NCBI RefSeq assembly: GCF_003667345.1
Contig: NZ_RCWF01000012.1
Coordinates: 1 to 64,000 of the forward strand
Direction of reading: 5' to 3'
Source of the DNA: Poseidonibacter antarcticus
GTDB lineage: Bacteria > Campylobacterota > Campylobacteria > Campylobacterales > Arcobacteraceae
Length of the DNA stretch: 64,000 nt
The notes beneath the pieces were generated by a model. That model was not told where the DNA came from. It ran no database searches and saw only the letters and a program-made list of their open reading frames with translations. This document shows, piece after piece, positions 8,169 to 16,778 of this stretch. Every line of letters begins with the position of its first letter. Position 1 is the stretch's first letter. A program made the position numbers and the translations under genes.

Positions 8169-9095
8169 TCACCCAAACCTTTTCAAATAGATTTCAACAT
8201 TCTCATTTACTTTTATTTTCAGATCATCAGGCTCAATCACACCAACATGAGGAATATATCTTTGAATTGTTGGAATTATCTCCATATAGTCTGTAATTGT
8301 TAATTCGATATCACAAGATTCATCATCATAAACTTTTAAAACTCTTTGGGTTTTGTTTAGTGGTTTGCGTTGGAAATATCGTGACACTTTTGAATCTATA
8401 AATAGTTGAACTATCATAGGTTCATTTTCTGGCTTATAATAGGCACTTATTGCATTATCAAAGGTTTTTATTTTTTCTTCATCAAATGAAAAATGAGTAT
8501 TTAATATTTCTATATTTTTTATAGTATATAAATGAAAAGTTTTTATTTTATTATCTATTGGTTCAAAAACTATTAGATACCAAAATCCTTCAAGGTTTAG
8601 GATTTTTAGAGGATATATCTCTCTATTTTTCTTATTATAAAGGCATTTGATAATTGATTTTGTTTCAACAGCATTTTTAATTTGGATTATTTCATTTTTA
8701 AAGTTATCAATTTTCTCAATAGAATTTGTTTGATAAAGTTTATTAGTTAATTCATCTTCAAATTTTAGAAATAAACTATCTACTTTTAGAGATAAATCTT
8801 CATCACTATATTTATCTTTTGATTTATTTTTAAGTATTGCAATGATTGCTAATTCATCAGAAGAAAACAAAGTTTTTGTTAAAAAGTTGTTTTTTGCTTT
8901 ATAAGTTTTTGAAGAGTAATCATAATAGATTTTATCATCTATAAATAAAGGCAAGATATAATCTTTAAAATCTGTTTGAATGATTTTTTTACTTACTCCT
9001 AATCTTTCAACAAGATTTGGTGTTGATAAATCATAACCTTTATTTAACAGTTCTAATATTATAGATAATCTATTTATTCTAATATCAAAATTCAT
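8169..9095 (-). CDS. WYL-domain transcriptional regulator
   Basis: About 308 residues from ATG 9095; an in-frame TTG at 9173 would add 26 residues, but it lacks a ribosome binding site and the HTH then starts unusually late. Residues about 5-55 (RINRLSIILELLNKGYDLST) form a winged HTH. The middle carries the WYL fold (IYPLKILNLEGFWYLIVFEP then LYTIKNIEIL) and the end a WCX-like dimerisation region. WYL regulators of the CapW/BrxR type sense nucleic acid signals and control phage-defence genes. It follows the FtsZ-C gene on the same strand, so the two are probably co-transcribed. Confidence 0.8.
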   Translation of the reverse strand: MNFDIRINRLSIILELLNKGYDLSTPNLVERLGVSKKIIQTDFKDYILPLFIDDKIYYDYSSKTYKAKNNFLTKTLFSSDELAIIAILKNKSKDKYSDEDLSLKVDSLFLKFEDELTNKLYQTNSIEKIDNFKNEIIQIKNAVETKSIIKCLYNKKNREIYPLKILNLEGFWYLIVFEPIDNKIKTFHLYTIKNIEILNTHFSFDEEKIKTFDNAISAYYKPENEPMIVQLFIDSKVSRYFQRKPLNKTQRVLKVYDDESCDIELTITDYMEIIPTIQRYIPHVGVIEPDDLKIKVNENVEIYLKRFG

Positions 9096-9198
9096 TTTAT
9101 TCTTTAATAATAATTTATTAATTATTATATCTAGAAAATAACTCTTAAATGACTCTTTTTTATTTAAATTCAAGAGGATTTTTAATAATTTAATATTT

Positions 9199-9531
9199 CT
9201 ACACTAATCCTGTAAACAATATTTTACATTTAATGCTATTTTCAACTAAATCTTCATTAATAGCTGTTCCAAAGATTATCTCACAATTGTTATTACAATT
9301 ATCATTTATAAAACCCATAATATCATTTACGATAAATAAAGAACTATTTGGTAAAATCTCAAATTCAACCCAAATACCTTTTGCAGCTTTTAATTCATTA
9401 GAAAATTCATTTTTTAAATCAGTTGTAACATCATCAACATTAAAAATTTTAACATACCCAGCAACTTTTCCTATTTTAGACAAGATTGTTTGTAAATCTT
9501 GTAAGTCAGTATTTATAGTCTCTAAATTCAT
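9199..9531 (-). CDS. Stand-alone FtsZ C-terminal domain protein
   Basis: 110 residues from ATG 9531 behind a strong GGGGAGAATAAA. It aligns along its length with the C-terminal domain of FtsZ, especially Campylobacterota FtsZ. INTDLQDLQTILSKIG matches the T7 loop and following helix (INVDFADIRTVLSxxG) with Asn, Asp and Asp conserved. KAAKGIWVEFEILPNSSLF and EIIFGTAINEDLVENSIK match the later strands. The whole GTPase domain (GGGTGTG loop) and the C-terminal tail that binds FtsA/ZipA are absent. By structure it could insert its T7 loop into a neighbouring FtsZ nucleotide site and cap filaments. That role is inference. It is paired with a WYL regulator. Confidence 0.75.
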   Translation of the reverse strand: MNLETINTDLQDLQTILSKIGKVAGYVKIFNVDDVTTDLKNEFSNELKAAKGIWVEFEILPNSSLFIVNDIMGFINDNCNNNCEIIFGTAINEDLVENSIKCKILFTGLV

Positions 9532-9687
9532 TTTATTCTCCCCTATTGTTTATATAGTGAAATTATAAACTAAGTGAATTACTTAGCTTGGGGATTTGAT
9601 CTTTATTATTAACTTCAAGTATGATTTTATAGTAAATATATAGAGATTTAGTGATGTATTTACTTAATAATTTGTCACTATTAAATA

Positions 9688-9850
9688 GGACATAGAATTT
9701 GAACAGTCGCATCATTAACTTCTCACTTTAAGAGTAGTTTTCACTAATGGAAAGATTATTCCAAAAAGTACAGGTTGTTGATCTTATTATTTTATCTAAG
9801 AATCTTTTAAATTCTAAGTATGAATTAATGTTACCTCTCCAGTAGTTAAT
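9688..9850 (+). repeat. Intergenic repeat, modules A and B
   Basis: ATAGGACATAGAATTTGAAC starts a worn module A. Then AGTAGTTTTCACTAATGGAA, CAGGTTGTTGATCTTATTAT and a clear module B hairpin (CTAAGAATCTTTTAAATTCT then ATGTTACCTCTCC) follow. It fills most of the 9532-9931 gap, which holds no other gene. Confidence 0.7.
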
Positions 9851-9931
9851 AACTCTAATATAGACAGCTTCTAAAATATATCATTGAAGTAATATTTAGA
9901 ATTAAGTTATAATATTATGAGAGGTGTAAAT

Positions 9932-11902
9932 ATGTTAGTACAAAAAATCAAATTTTTATTACCTGTTATTATATTTATATCACTTTTTTCTACATTAAAT
10001 CTTCTTTCAAATTGGTATAAAAATAAGTTACAAATGGAAGAAAATAAAGCCATCATCTCTGAGTTAAAAGCACATTCAACTTCAATAGAAGAGAGTATTA
10101 ATAAACGTTTCCTAATTCTTAACTTACTTAAAAGTTATATTTCACAAAATATTAATGCAGAAAATATAATTGACCAAAATAACATTGAACTTAACAAATA
10201 TGCAAAAACACTATTTAATTCAGTTGAAGGAATTAAAGCTTTACAAGTTTCTCCAAATGGTATTCATGCGTTTACATATCCAATAAAAGGAAATGAAAAA
10301 GCACTCAATAAAAACTTATTTAAGGATAAAAGAGTTGAAGTAATAAAAATGTTAGAAGTAACAATAAACTCTACAAAAATTATTACAAATGCCCCTTATG
10401 AATTAAGGCAAGGTGGTCTGGGGTTAGTAGCAAGACAAAGTATAAGACATAATGGTAAATTTTGGGGTTTTGTTGTTATTGTTTTAGATATGGGTTATAT
10501 TCTTGAAAAAGCTGGTATTACTGAAAATAACAATCACTTAAATATTTCAATATTTCAAGATAAGAGATATATCTTTGGATCTAAAAATATACTAAATAAT
10601 CCTCATCAAAGTATCTCTTTAAAAATAGCAAATCAAAACCTTTCATTATTAGCAAGCAAAAAAGAATCTTTGGATTCAATGACACTCTTACTTATAAATA
10701 TCGCAATTTTTTTCATATCAATATTAAGTTCCTTTATAATTTATATACTCTTAAATAGACAAATTAAACTTGAAAGTGATATTGATAAAACCTTATTGGA
10801 ATTAGAGTATAAAAATAAAGAACTTGAAACTATTATTCAAGAAAATCCTCATCCTATGATTTTACATAAAGAAGGTGGAGAGATTATTATGATTAATAAA
10901 GCATGGACTAAATCTTCTGGATTTATAATAGAAGATATCCCAACAATTGATGATTGGATTAATAGTGTATATGCTAAAGAAAATAAAAGTAATGCAAAAA
11001 AACATGTTGATTCTCTTTATGAAATTACTGAAACTGTAGAAGAAGGTGAGTTTACTTTTTTTAACAAAAATAAAAAGTTATTGACCTGGCAATTTTCTTC
11101 TTCCCCTTTAGGATTAATTAACGGTAAACGTACTGTTATAACATCTGCCATGGATATAACTGAATTAAAAAATAAAGAAAAAATACTTTTCCAACAATCT
11201 AAAATGGCTGCAATAGGAGAAATGCTTAATAATATAGCTCATCAATGGAGACAACCACTTTCAACTATTTCAACTTCAGCTACTGGTGCAAAATTACAAA
11301 AAGAAATGAATTCTTTATCTGATGAAGAATTAAATACATTATTAACTATGATTAATGATTCTGCACAATATCTTTCTAAAACTATTGATGATTTTAGAAG
11401 TTTCTTTAATCCTTCTGATACTAAAACTTCAAGATTCTTGATTTCAGGAGTAATTACTAAAACATTAAATCTTATAACTGCTCAATTTATAGCAAAAGAT
11501 ATAGAAATTGTTAAAAATATTGAAGATATTTCTATAGTTTCCATTGAAAATGAATTTATTCAAGTTCTTGCTAATATACTGAATAATTCAAGAGATGCAC
11601 TACTTACGTTAAAAGGCAAAAAAAGATATATCTTTATTGATGTATACAAAAAGGAAAGTAAACTTCTTCTAGAGATAAAAGATAATGCAGGAGGAATACC
11701 TGTAGATATAATAGATAGCGTATTTGAACCATATTTTACAACAAAGCATTGTTCCCAAGGTACTGGTATTGGATTGTATATGAGTGAAGAAATTGTACGA
11801 ATACATTTAAATGGTAGTCTTACGGTTACTAATTCCGATTATTCTTATAAGGGTGTTGATTATACTGGGGCTAAGTTTACAATTGGAATAAGTATAGATT
11901 AA
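9932..11902 (+). CDS. CHASE/PAS membrane sensor histidine kinase (orphan)
   Basis: About 656 residues. ATG 9932 is preferred over ATG 9917 because AGAGG (9920-9924) lies 7 nt before it. A first membrane helix (residues 3-22) and a second near 250-275 flank a CHASE-like periplasmic domain (GGLGLVARQSIRHNGKFWGF). A PAS domain follows (about 300-415), then HisKA with His437 in NNIAHQWRQPLSTIS and a HATPase with NNSRDALL, DNAGGIP and GTGIGLYMS. No response regulator is adjacent. A decayed paralogue of its kinase end lies at 16465-16737. Confidence 0.85.
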   Translation: MLVQKIKFLLPVIIFISLFSTLNLLSNWYKNKLQMEENKAIISELKAHSTSIEESINKRFLILNLLKSYISQNINAENIIDQNNIELNKYAKTLFNSVEGIKALQVSPNGIHAFTYPIKGNEKALNKNLFKDKRVEVIKMLEVTINSTKIITNAPYELRQGGLGLVARQSIRHNGKFWGFVVIVLDMGYILEKAGITENNNHLNISIFQDKRYIFGSKNILNNPHQSISLKIANQNLSLLASKKESLDSMTLLLINIAIFFISILSSFIIYILLNRQIKLESDIDKTLLELEYKNKELETIIQENPHPMILHKEGGEIIMINKAWTKSSGFIIEDIPTIDDWINSVYAKENKSNAKKHVDSLYEITETVEEGEFTFFNKNKKLLTWQFSSSPLGLINGKRTVITSAMDITELKNKEKILFQQSKMAAIGEMLNNIAHQWRQPLSTISTSATGAKLQKEMNSLSDEELNTLLTMINDSAQYLSKTIDDFRSFFNPSDTKTSRFLISGVITKTLNLITAQFIAKDIEIVKNIEDISIVSIENEFIQVLANILNNSRDALLTLKGKKRYIFIDVYKKESKLLLEIKDNAGGIPVDIIDSVFEPYFTTKHCSQGTGIGLYMSEEIVRIHLNGSLTVTNSDYSYKGVDYTGAKFTIGISID

Positions 11903-11929
11903 TTCTGTAACCGATTTACTTAACCTGAG

Positions 11930-12015
11930 AGTAATCTTTCCTAAACCTCTTATATTTGGAGCAGTTTTTACTACTTGTAAGCTTGCTCCAAAAAGAGTTG
12001 AATTTTAGAACATCT
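11930..12015 (+). repeat. Module A, interrupted by the recombinase gene
   Basis: TCTTTCCTAAACCTCTTATA, TTTGGAGCAGTTTTTACTAC and GCTTGCTCCAAAAAGAGTTG form the hairpin of module A. The element stops in its right arm at about 12015, and the missing continuation (AACAGGTTGTTGAAC) appears at 12675, after the recombinase gene. Confidence 0.65.
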
Positions 12016-12035
12016 TGAAGTAGTTAAATTGACTA

Positions 12036-12596
12036 CTACTTTTTAGCTACATCTTTAATTGCTCTATAGATAGTATTACGTGCTACATGAAAGGACTTAG
12101 ATAACCATTCAACAGACTTTCCTTTTTCATGTTGCAAGTATATAAGTTTTTTCTCTTTAGTACCCAGAATAGCTTTTCTACCAAACTGAACGCCTTTTTT
12201 CTTTGCAGCTTCAATTCCTTCTCTAACACGTTCATTGATTAAATCACGTTCAAATTCTGCAATAGCACCTAACATTGTAAACAACAGTCTACCTGCTGGA
12301 GATGTTGTATCTATATTCTGATGTAATACTTTGAGATGTACATCTTTATTTTGTAAGAATTTTGCAGTATTATGAAGGTCTATTACAGACCTTGCTAATC
12401 TATCAAGTTTTGTAATATAAAGTACATCACCTTCTCTTACAAAGTCCATCATAATCTTAAACTGTTCTCTATCTGATTCATTCTTTCCTGACCTTTTTTC
12501 TGAGAAGATCTTTTTGCAATCAACACTCTTGAGTTGATCAATTTGATTCTCAAGATTTTGACCAGCAGTTGAAACTCTTGCATAACCTACATTCAT
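12036..12596 (-). CDS. Serine recombinase (resolvase/invertase family)
   Basis: 186 residues. The catalytic domain starts NVGYARVSTAGQNLENQ with Ser9 as nucleophile, followed by the LYITKLDRLARSVIDL and GRLLFTMLGAIAEFERDLI signatures. The C-terminal HTH is KGKSVEWLSKSFHVARNTIY. Length and motifs are complete, so it is likely active as a resolvase or invertase that cuts with 2-bp staggers through a Ser-DNA link. It has no transposase partner. It sits inside a copy of the intergenic repeat, with the left part at 11930-12015 and the right part at 12650-12745. Confidence 0.9.
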   Translation of the reverse strand: MNVGYARVSTAGQNLENQIDQLKSVDCKKIFSEKRSGKNESDREQFKIMMDFVREGDVLYITKLDRLARSVIDLHNTAKFLQNKDVHLKVLHQNIDTTSPAGRLLFTMLGAIAEFERDLINERVREGIEAAKKKGVQFGRKAILGTKEKKLIYLQHEKGKSVEWLSKSFHVARNTIYRAIKDVAKK

Positions 12597-12649
12597 AATA
12601 AATCCTTTGTTTTGAACTTATTATTTATCTCATATATTAGAAGAATTGT

Positions 12650-12745
12650 AAAGTAATGTCTATTTCTCTAAAAGAACAGGTTGTTGAACTTATTTATACT
12701 TTTAAATTCTAAGTATAAATTTATATTAGCACTCTAATACAGTTT
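12650..12745 (+). repeat. Right part of the repeat interrupted by the recombinase; gap 12597-12988
   Basis: AACAGGTTGTTGAACTTATT, then TTTAAATTCTAAGTATAAAT and TAGCACTCTAAT, reproduce the end of module A and module B. The remaining 240 bp up to the next gene contain nothing that I recognise. Confidence 0.6.
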
Positions 12746-12988
12746 TAGGTTTAAAAGATATATTTGATATTTATAGTAAGGAAGAGTGAATTTTCAAGAT
12801 TTAAAATTCTATTCAATATTTTAGATAAACCTATTGAAGTTTTTTTAAAATAAATGTTTGGTATGATAGTCATATAAAAGCCTTTGTTATAGTGTTTTGT
12901 GGTAAAAAATTATTACTTAAATTATGGGTTGTTTGTAGAAATTTGCAAGTGACTCTATATTAAAAACAATAAAATCAATGGAGTGTTA

Positions 12989-14650
12989 ATGAAGAAATTA
13001 TTAATTATTTTATTATTAATTATGCCTTCTTTTCTTTTTTCGTCTGCAAATGAATCTAATAAAGTAGATTTATCGAAATTTAAATGGGAATACAGATTAG
13101 GTGATTCACCTTTTGAAAACGATATTCCTTTGTGGACTATTGATTCTCCTAATTCTAAATGGAAAGAAATTATCTACCCAAGCAACCCTTTAGATAGAGG
13201 TGATCTTAAAAATGTATGGTATAGAGTAAAACTGCCTGAGCATCTACCTGCTGATCCCAATCTATATATTTTTAGTATAGATTTTATTGTACAAGTCTAT
13301 TTAAAAAATAAATTAATATATGATTTTGGAGAGTTTGATGAAAATGCTAAAGGAGAGTTTAAAGGCTGGCCTTGGCATATGATTTCACTTCCTTCTTTTA
13401 GTGAAAATGAGTATTTGTATTTTAGAATATATTCAAATTATATTGATATTGGTTTATGGGGTGAAATCTTAATAGATTCAAAAGGTAATATTTATGAAAA
13501 ACTTTTAGAACATGATATACCAAAAATAACTATAGGTTCCATTTCTATATTTGTTGCTGTACTTTTTTTAATATCTTTTTTATCTAGACGTAAAAAAATA
13601 GAGTTGCTTATTTTAGGTTTATTATTTTTAACTCAAGGATTAAATGTATTTTTTTCGGCAAAAATACTAGATATTTTTCTATTTTATCCATTATTAAAGC
13701 AGTATATTTTATTAATTGTATTTTTCTTTTTTCCCATTGGAATGGCTATGTTTATGGATAAAATAATTACCTATAAAGTACCTTTTAATATTATAAAAAG
13801 AATATGGCAATTTCATTTAATATATCTTTTGGGAGCAGTTTTCGGTTCACTTCTTGGTTTTTATAGTATAGCTTCAACATATGAATATTTTGATATTTTT
13901 TATAATTTTATAACATTACCAATATTGACAATATTTATGGTTTATTTCTTTTTTAAAGGAGATAGACAAACTAAAATTGTAACTTTTAGTTTTTTTATCA
14001 TATCGCTTTATTGGGTTTACTCATCTTTAATTGCTCATGGTTTAGTGCAATGGGAAGAGTATCCTAGTGATATTGCTATTTTTATATGCTTATTACTTTT
14101 GACATATTCAATTGTTGATAACTTAAATTATACTAAAGAGTTAGAAGAAGCAAAAGAAGAATTAATAATATTGTCATCGACTGATTATTTAACAAAATTA
14201 AATAATAGAAAAAAAATAGATTCAGTTTTAGAAGAGAATGAAAAAAAATTTAAAAGATATAAAGATGATTTTTCTATAATTTTATTAGATATTGATGATT
14301 TTAAAAAAATAAATGATAAATATGGACATTTATCTGGAGATGAAGTCTTGGTGGGTATTTCAAATATATTAACTGAGTTTACTCGAGAAGTAGATGCTGT
14401 GGGAAGATGGGGTGGTGAAGAATTCATAATTATTTGTCCAAAAACAAATAAAGATGAGGCATTAGTTCTTGCTGAGAAATTAAGAAATAAAATATCAACC
14501 TATGATTTCAAATATTTGGGAAATATAACTGCAAGTTTTGGTATTTCTACATATGTGGAAAACAGTTCATTAAAAGAACTTTTATTAAAAGCAGATAATG
14601 CTATGTATCTTTCTAAATCAAAAGGTAAAAATAGAGTTGAAAGTATCTAG
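12989..14650 (+). CDS. 7TM-type diguanylate cyclase (GGDEF)
   Basis: 553 residues from ATG 12989, with GGAG at 12980-12983 as ribosome binding site; GTG 12983 is less likely. A signal peptide (KKLLIILLLIMPSFLFSS) precedes a periplasmic DISM-like beta domain to about residue 170. Seven membrane helices follow (about 180-380), then a GGDEF domain with SSTDYLTKLNNRKK, DDFKKINDKYGH and the active site GGEEF. The inhibitory I-site Arg-x-x-Asp (REVD) lies five residues before GGEEF. It should make cyclic di-GMP with product inhibition in response to a periplasmic signal. Confidence 0.88.
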   Translation: MKKLLIILLLIMPSFLFSSANESNKVDLSKFKWEYRLGDSPFENDIPLWTIDSPNSKWKEIIYPSNPLDRGDLKNVWYRVKLPEHLPADPNLYIFSIDFIVQVYLKNKLIYDFGEFDENAKGEFKGWPWHMISLPSFSENEYLYFRIYSNYIDIGLWGEILIDSKGNIYEKLLEHDIPKITIGSISIFVAVLFLISFLSRRKKIELLILGLLFLTQGLNVFFSAKILDIFLFYPLLKQYILLIVFFFFPIGMAMFMDKIITYKVPFNIIKRIWQFHLIYLLGAVFGSLLGFYSIASTYEYFDIFYNFITLPILTIFMVYFFFKGDRQTKIVTFSFFIISLYWVYSSLIAHGLVQWEEYPSDIAIFICLLLLTYSIVDNLNYTKELEEAKEELIILSSTDYLTKLNNRKKIDSVLEENEKKFKRYKDDFSIILLDIDDFKKINDKYGHLSGDEVLVGISNILTEFTREVDAVGRWGGEEFIIICPKTNKDEALVLAEKLRNKISTYDFKYLGNITASFGISTYVENSSLKELLLKADNAMYLSKSKGKNRVESI

Positions 14651-14669
14651 TTTTTAAAATTTATTACAC

Positions 14670-14880
14670 TGGAGTGGGAACATAAATTCATACTCAAAAT
14701 TAAAAGATTCTGAAATAAAATAATCTATCATTAAGACATAGGATATAAATTCTGAACACTCTCTTCCAAAACTTCTTAGATTTGGAACAGTTTTTACTAA
14801 CGTATAGCTTGTTCCAAAAAGAGTTGAAATTTGGAGTATGTTTAATACGTACAAGTTATTGAACTTTTGTGAGAGTGTAA
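14670..14880 (+). repeat. Intergenic repeat: reversed module B joined to forward module A
   Basis: GGAGTGGGAACATAAATTCA then ACTCAAAATTAAAAGATTCT is module B reversed. From 14733 a complete forward module A follows (GATATAAATTCTGAACACTC, TTTGGAACAGTTTTTACTAA, GCTTGTTCCAAAAAGAGTTG, AAGTTATTGAAC). An open frame of 66 codons on the minus strand across this stretch is only the repeat read through. Confidence 0.7.
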
Positions 14881-14938
14881 AAAGAAGTTTCTCAACCCTA
14901 ACAATTAAATTTATATGAAAATATAATAGGATTTACAC

Positions 14939-15085
14939 ATGAGTTTGATTAATAACGAAGAATTAAAAAAACAAATAGTAAATGGATCATTTACAGGGCT
15001 TGATGATCTATCCTTGAACCGCTTTTGCATTTGTATTTCCATTTCTTTAATGATTTTATCCTTAATATTTACTTGGTTTTTTTAA
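14939..15085 (+). CDS. Small single-pass membrane protein
   Basis: 48 residues from ATG 14939, with TAGGA at 14926-14930 in ribosome-binding position. The first half is polar (MSLINNEELKKQIVNGSFTG); the last 20 residues form one hydrophobic helix rich in Ile, Leu, Phe and Cys. Such size and layout fit small membrane peptides, including some toxins. There is no family recognition and no antisense RNA evidence, so its status as a gene is moderate. Confidence 0.4.
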   Translation: MSLINNEELKKQIVNGSFTGLDDLSLNRFCICISISLMILSLIFTWFF

Positions 15086-15178
15086 ACTTAATCAGATAGT
15101 TCTGCAATTTGATTCAAATATATTGTAAATATGTTATCATATATACTGCATTAAGATTTACTCTAGGATGGGGTGTAC

Positions 15179-16308
15179 ATGAATACAATCGCAAAAGAAA
15201 ATGCCATACTACAAATTATAAAATATCTACCATCGTCACTTATGGTACTATTAATTATATCGGCAACTACTTATATCTCTATACAACATAATAATGATTT
15301 AAAAATTAAAAAATTAAAAATAGAAAAAGAGTATTTGACTTCAAATAAAGAGCGGATTAAATTACATATTGATGTATTAAATAGATATATCCAACAACAA
15401 CTTAACGATTCTGAGGTACAACTTAAAAAAGAGCTAAATGAAAAAATAAATGTAGCACATAATATAGCTTTAAATATTTATAATAAAAATAAAAATAGAT
15501 TATCAAAAAAAGAGATTATTGAACGTATAAAATATGCGATTGAACCTATGCGATTCGATGAGGGGAGCGGTTATTTTTCTATACACACAATGGATGGAAT
15601 AAATATTTTAAATCCAGCATTTAGGTATTTAAAAGGAACATCAGTACTTAATAGAAAAGATAGTATGGGACACTATCCTGTTCAAGAAGCTATTAAAATA
15701 GCCAAAACTCAAGATAAGGGTTTTTTTACTTGGGATTATTATAAACCAAATGACACATCAAAAATATATAAAAAATTTGGAATCGTAAAAAAGTTTGCAC
15801 CTTATAATCTTATCATCACTACAGCAATTTTTAAAGAGGATTTTAAAAAAAGTTTAAAAAAAGTTTAAAAAAAGAGATGTTAAGACATTTTTCTACACTT
15901 AAATATCTGGATAATGGATACCTTTTTGTAATAGATGAAAATGCGAAAATATTAGTATCACAAACAAAAAAAGAGGATCAAAAATATAATGTAATCCATT
16001 TTGTTCCTAAACTAAAATCATTTATCAACTCTTCACAAAGGAGTACCTATTTAGAGTATTCACATCAAAAAGACTCAAAAATCTATTCAAAAATTTCATA
16101 CCTTTTAAAAGTAGAAAATCTCAACTGGATTATCGCCACAGGATTTAATCTAGATAAATTAAATGTGAACATAGAAAATGAACAACAAGCATTAAAAAAA
16201 ATATATCATGAAAAAATGAATACTATTTTATTTTGGGCTGGTATTTCTACACTTGTTTTTTTAATGCTCTCTATCTTTTTTTCTAGAGTTTTAGAATGTC
16301 AACATTAA
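15179..16308 (+). pseudogene. CACHE-domain membrane sensor, out of frame at an 11-bp repeat and lacking an output domain
   Basis: ATG 15179 behind AGGATGGGG opens a frame with a membrane helix (KYLPSSLMVLLIISATTYIS), a helical stalk and a first CACHE domain (FDEGSGYFSIHTMDGINIL). It stops at about 15868. The second CACHE domain (KYLDNGYLFVIDENAKILV) and second membrane helix lie in another frame up to 16308. The break is three exact copies of an 11-bp unit; with two copies both parts read as one protein of about 372 residues. The product ends right after the second membrane helix, where a repeat begins, so any kinase or chemoreceptor output domain is lost. Confidence 0.7.
15842..15874 (+). 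repeat. Three tandem copies of an 11-bp unit (TTTAAAAAAAG)
   Basis: Units at 15842-15852, 15853-15863 and 15864-15874 are identical. Since 11 is not a multiple of 3, each gain or loss shifts the frame. Two copies restore ...EDFKKSLKKEMLRHFSTL across the two CACHE parts; three give a stop at once. This fits slipped-strand phase variation or a recent duplication. Confidence 0.8.
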
Positions 16309-16311
16309 ATA

Positions 16312-16470
16312 GGACCCAGAATTTTGAGTAGTCTCTTCCTCAAAGTCTTATTTTTGGAGCAGTTATTACTAAGGGGGATCTTGTCCAAAAAGACTTGAAT
16401 TGTTGAACTTGTTATTTTAACTTAGAATCTTTTAATGTTCTAAGTATGAATAAGTGTAGCCGGATCATTC
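16312..16470 (+). repeat. Intergenic repeat, modules A and B
   Basis: GTAGTCTCTTCCTCAAAGTC, TTATTTTTGGAGCAGTTATT and CTTGTCCAAAAAGACTTGAA form module A. GTTGAACTTGTTATTTTAAC and CTTAGAATCTTTTAATGTTC TAAG form module B. It starts 4 nt after the truncated CACHE sensor gene. Confidence 0.7.
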
Positions 16471-16737
16471 TTCCTTTTCAAATATATAAATATCATTAGT
16501 AATATGTAATCGTCCATTTAAATGTTTTTCAACAATTTCTTTACTCATATACAAACCAATACTTGTTCCTCCAAATTTATGTTTTATTATAAAGTATGGT
16601 TCAAAAATTTTATCTATAATATCTTCTTTGATTTCAATTGGAAGTAATACATCTCTTGAATTATTTAGAATATTTATTAAAACTTGGATTAATCCATTTT
16701 GTATTGATGATATTCGGCATTCTTCTATATTTTGCAT
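16465..16737 (-). pseudogene. Histidine kinase HATPase fragment
   Basis: 90 residues: QVLINILNNSRDVLL, DIIDKIFEPYFIIKHKFGGT and SIGLYMSKEIVEKHLNGRL. It is closely related to the last 140 residues of the kinase at 9932-11902, but about 25 residues including the DNAGG nucleotide motif are deleted, and all upstream domains are absent. It cannot be functional as a kinase. The fragment abuts the repeat on one side and the ArsR promoter on the other. Confidence 0.7.
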
Positions 16738-16778
16738 AAAATGCTATAATTCTAGAATAATAAAACTAAGGTAAATAA

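Noticed and set aside
14654-14854. 66-codon open frame on the minus strand
   Set aside because: It lies wholly inside a repeat copy; the same sequence elsewhere has stops, and there is no ribosome binding site.
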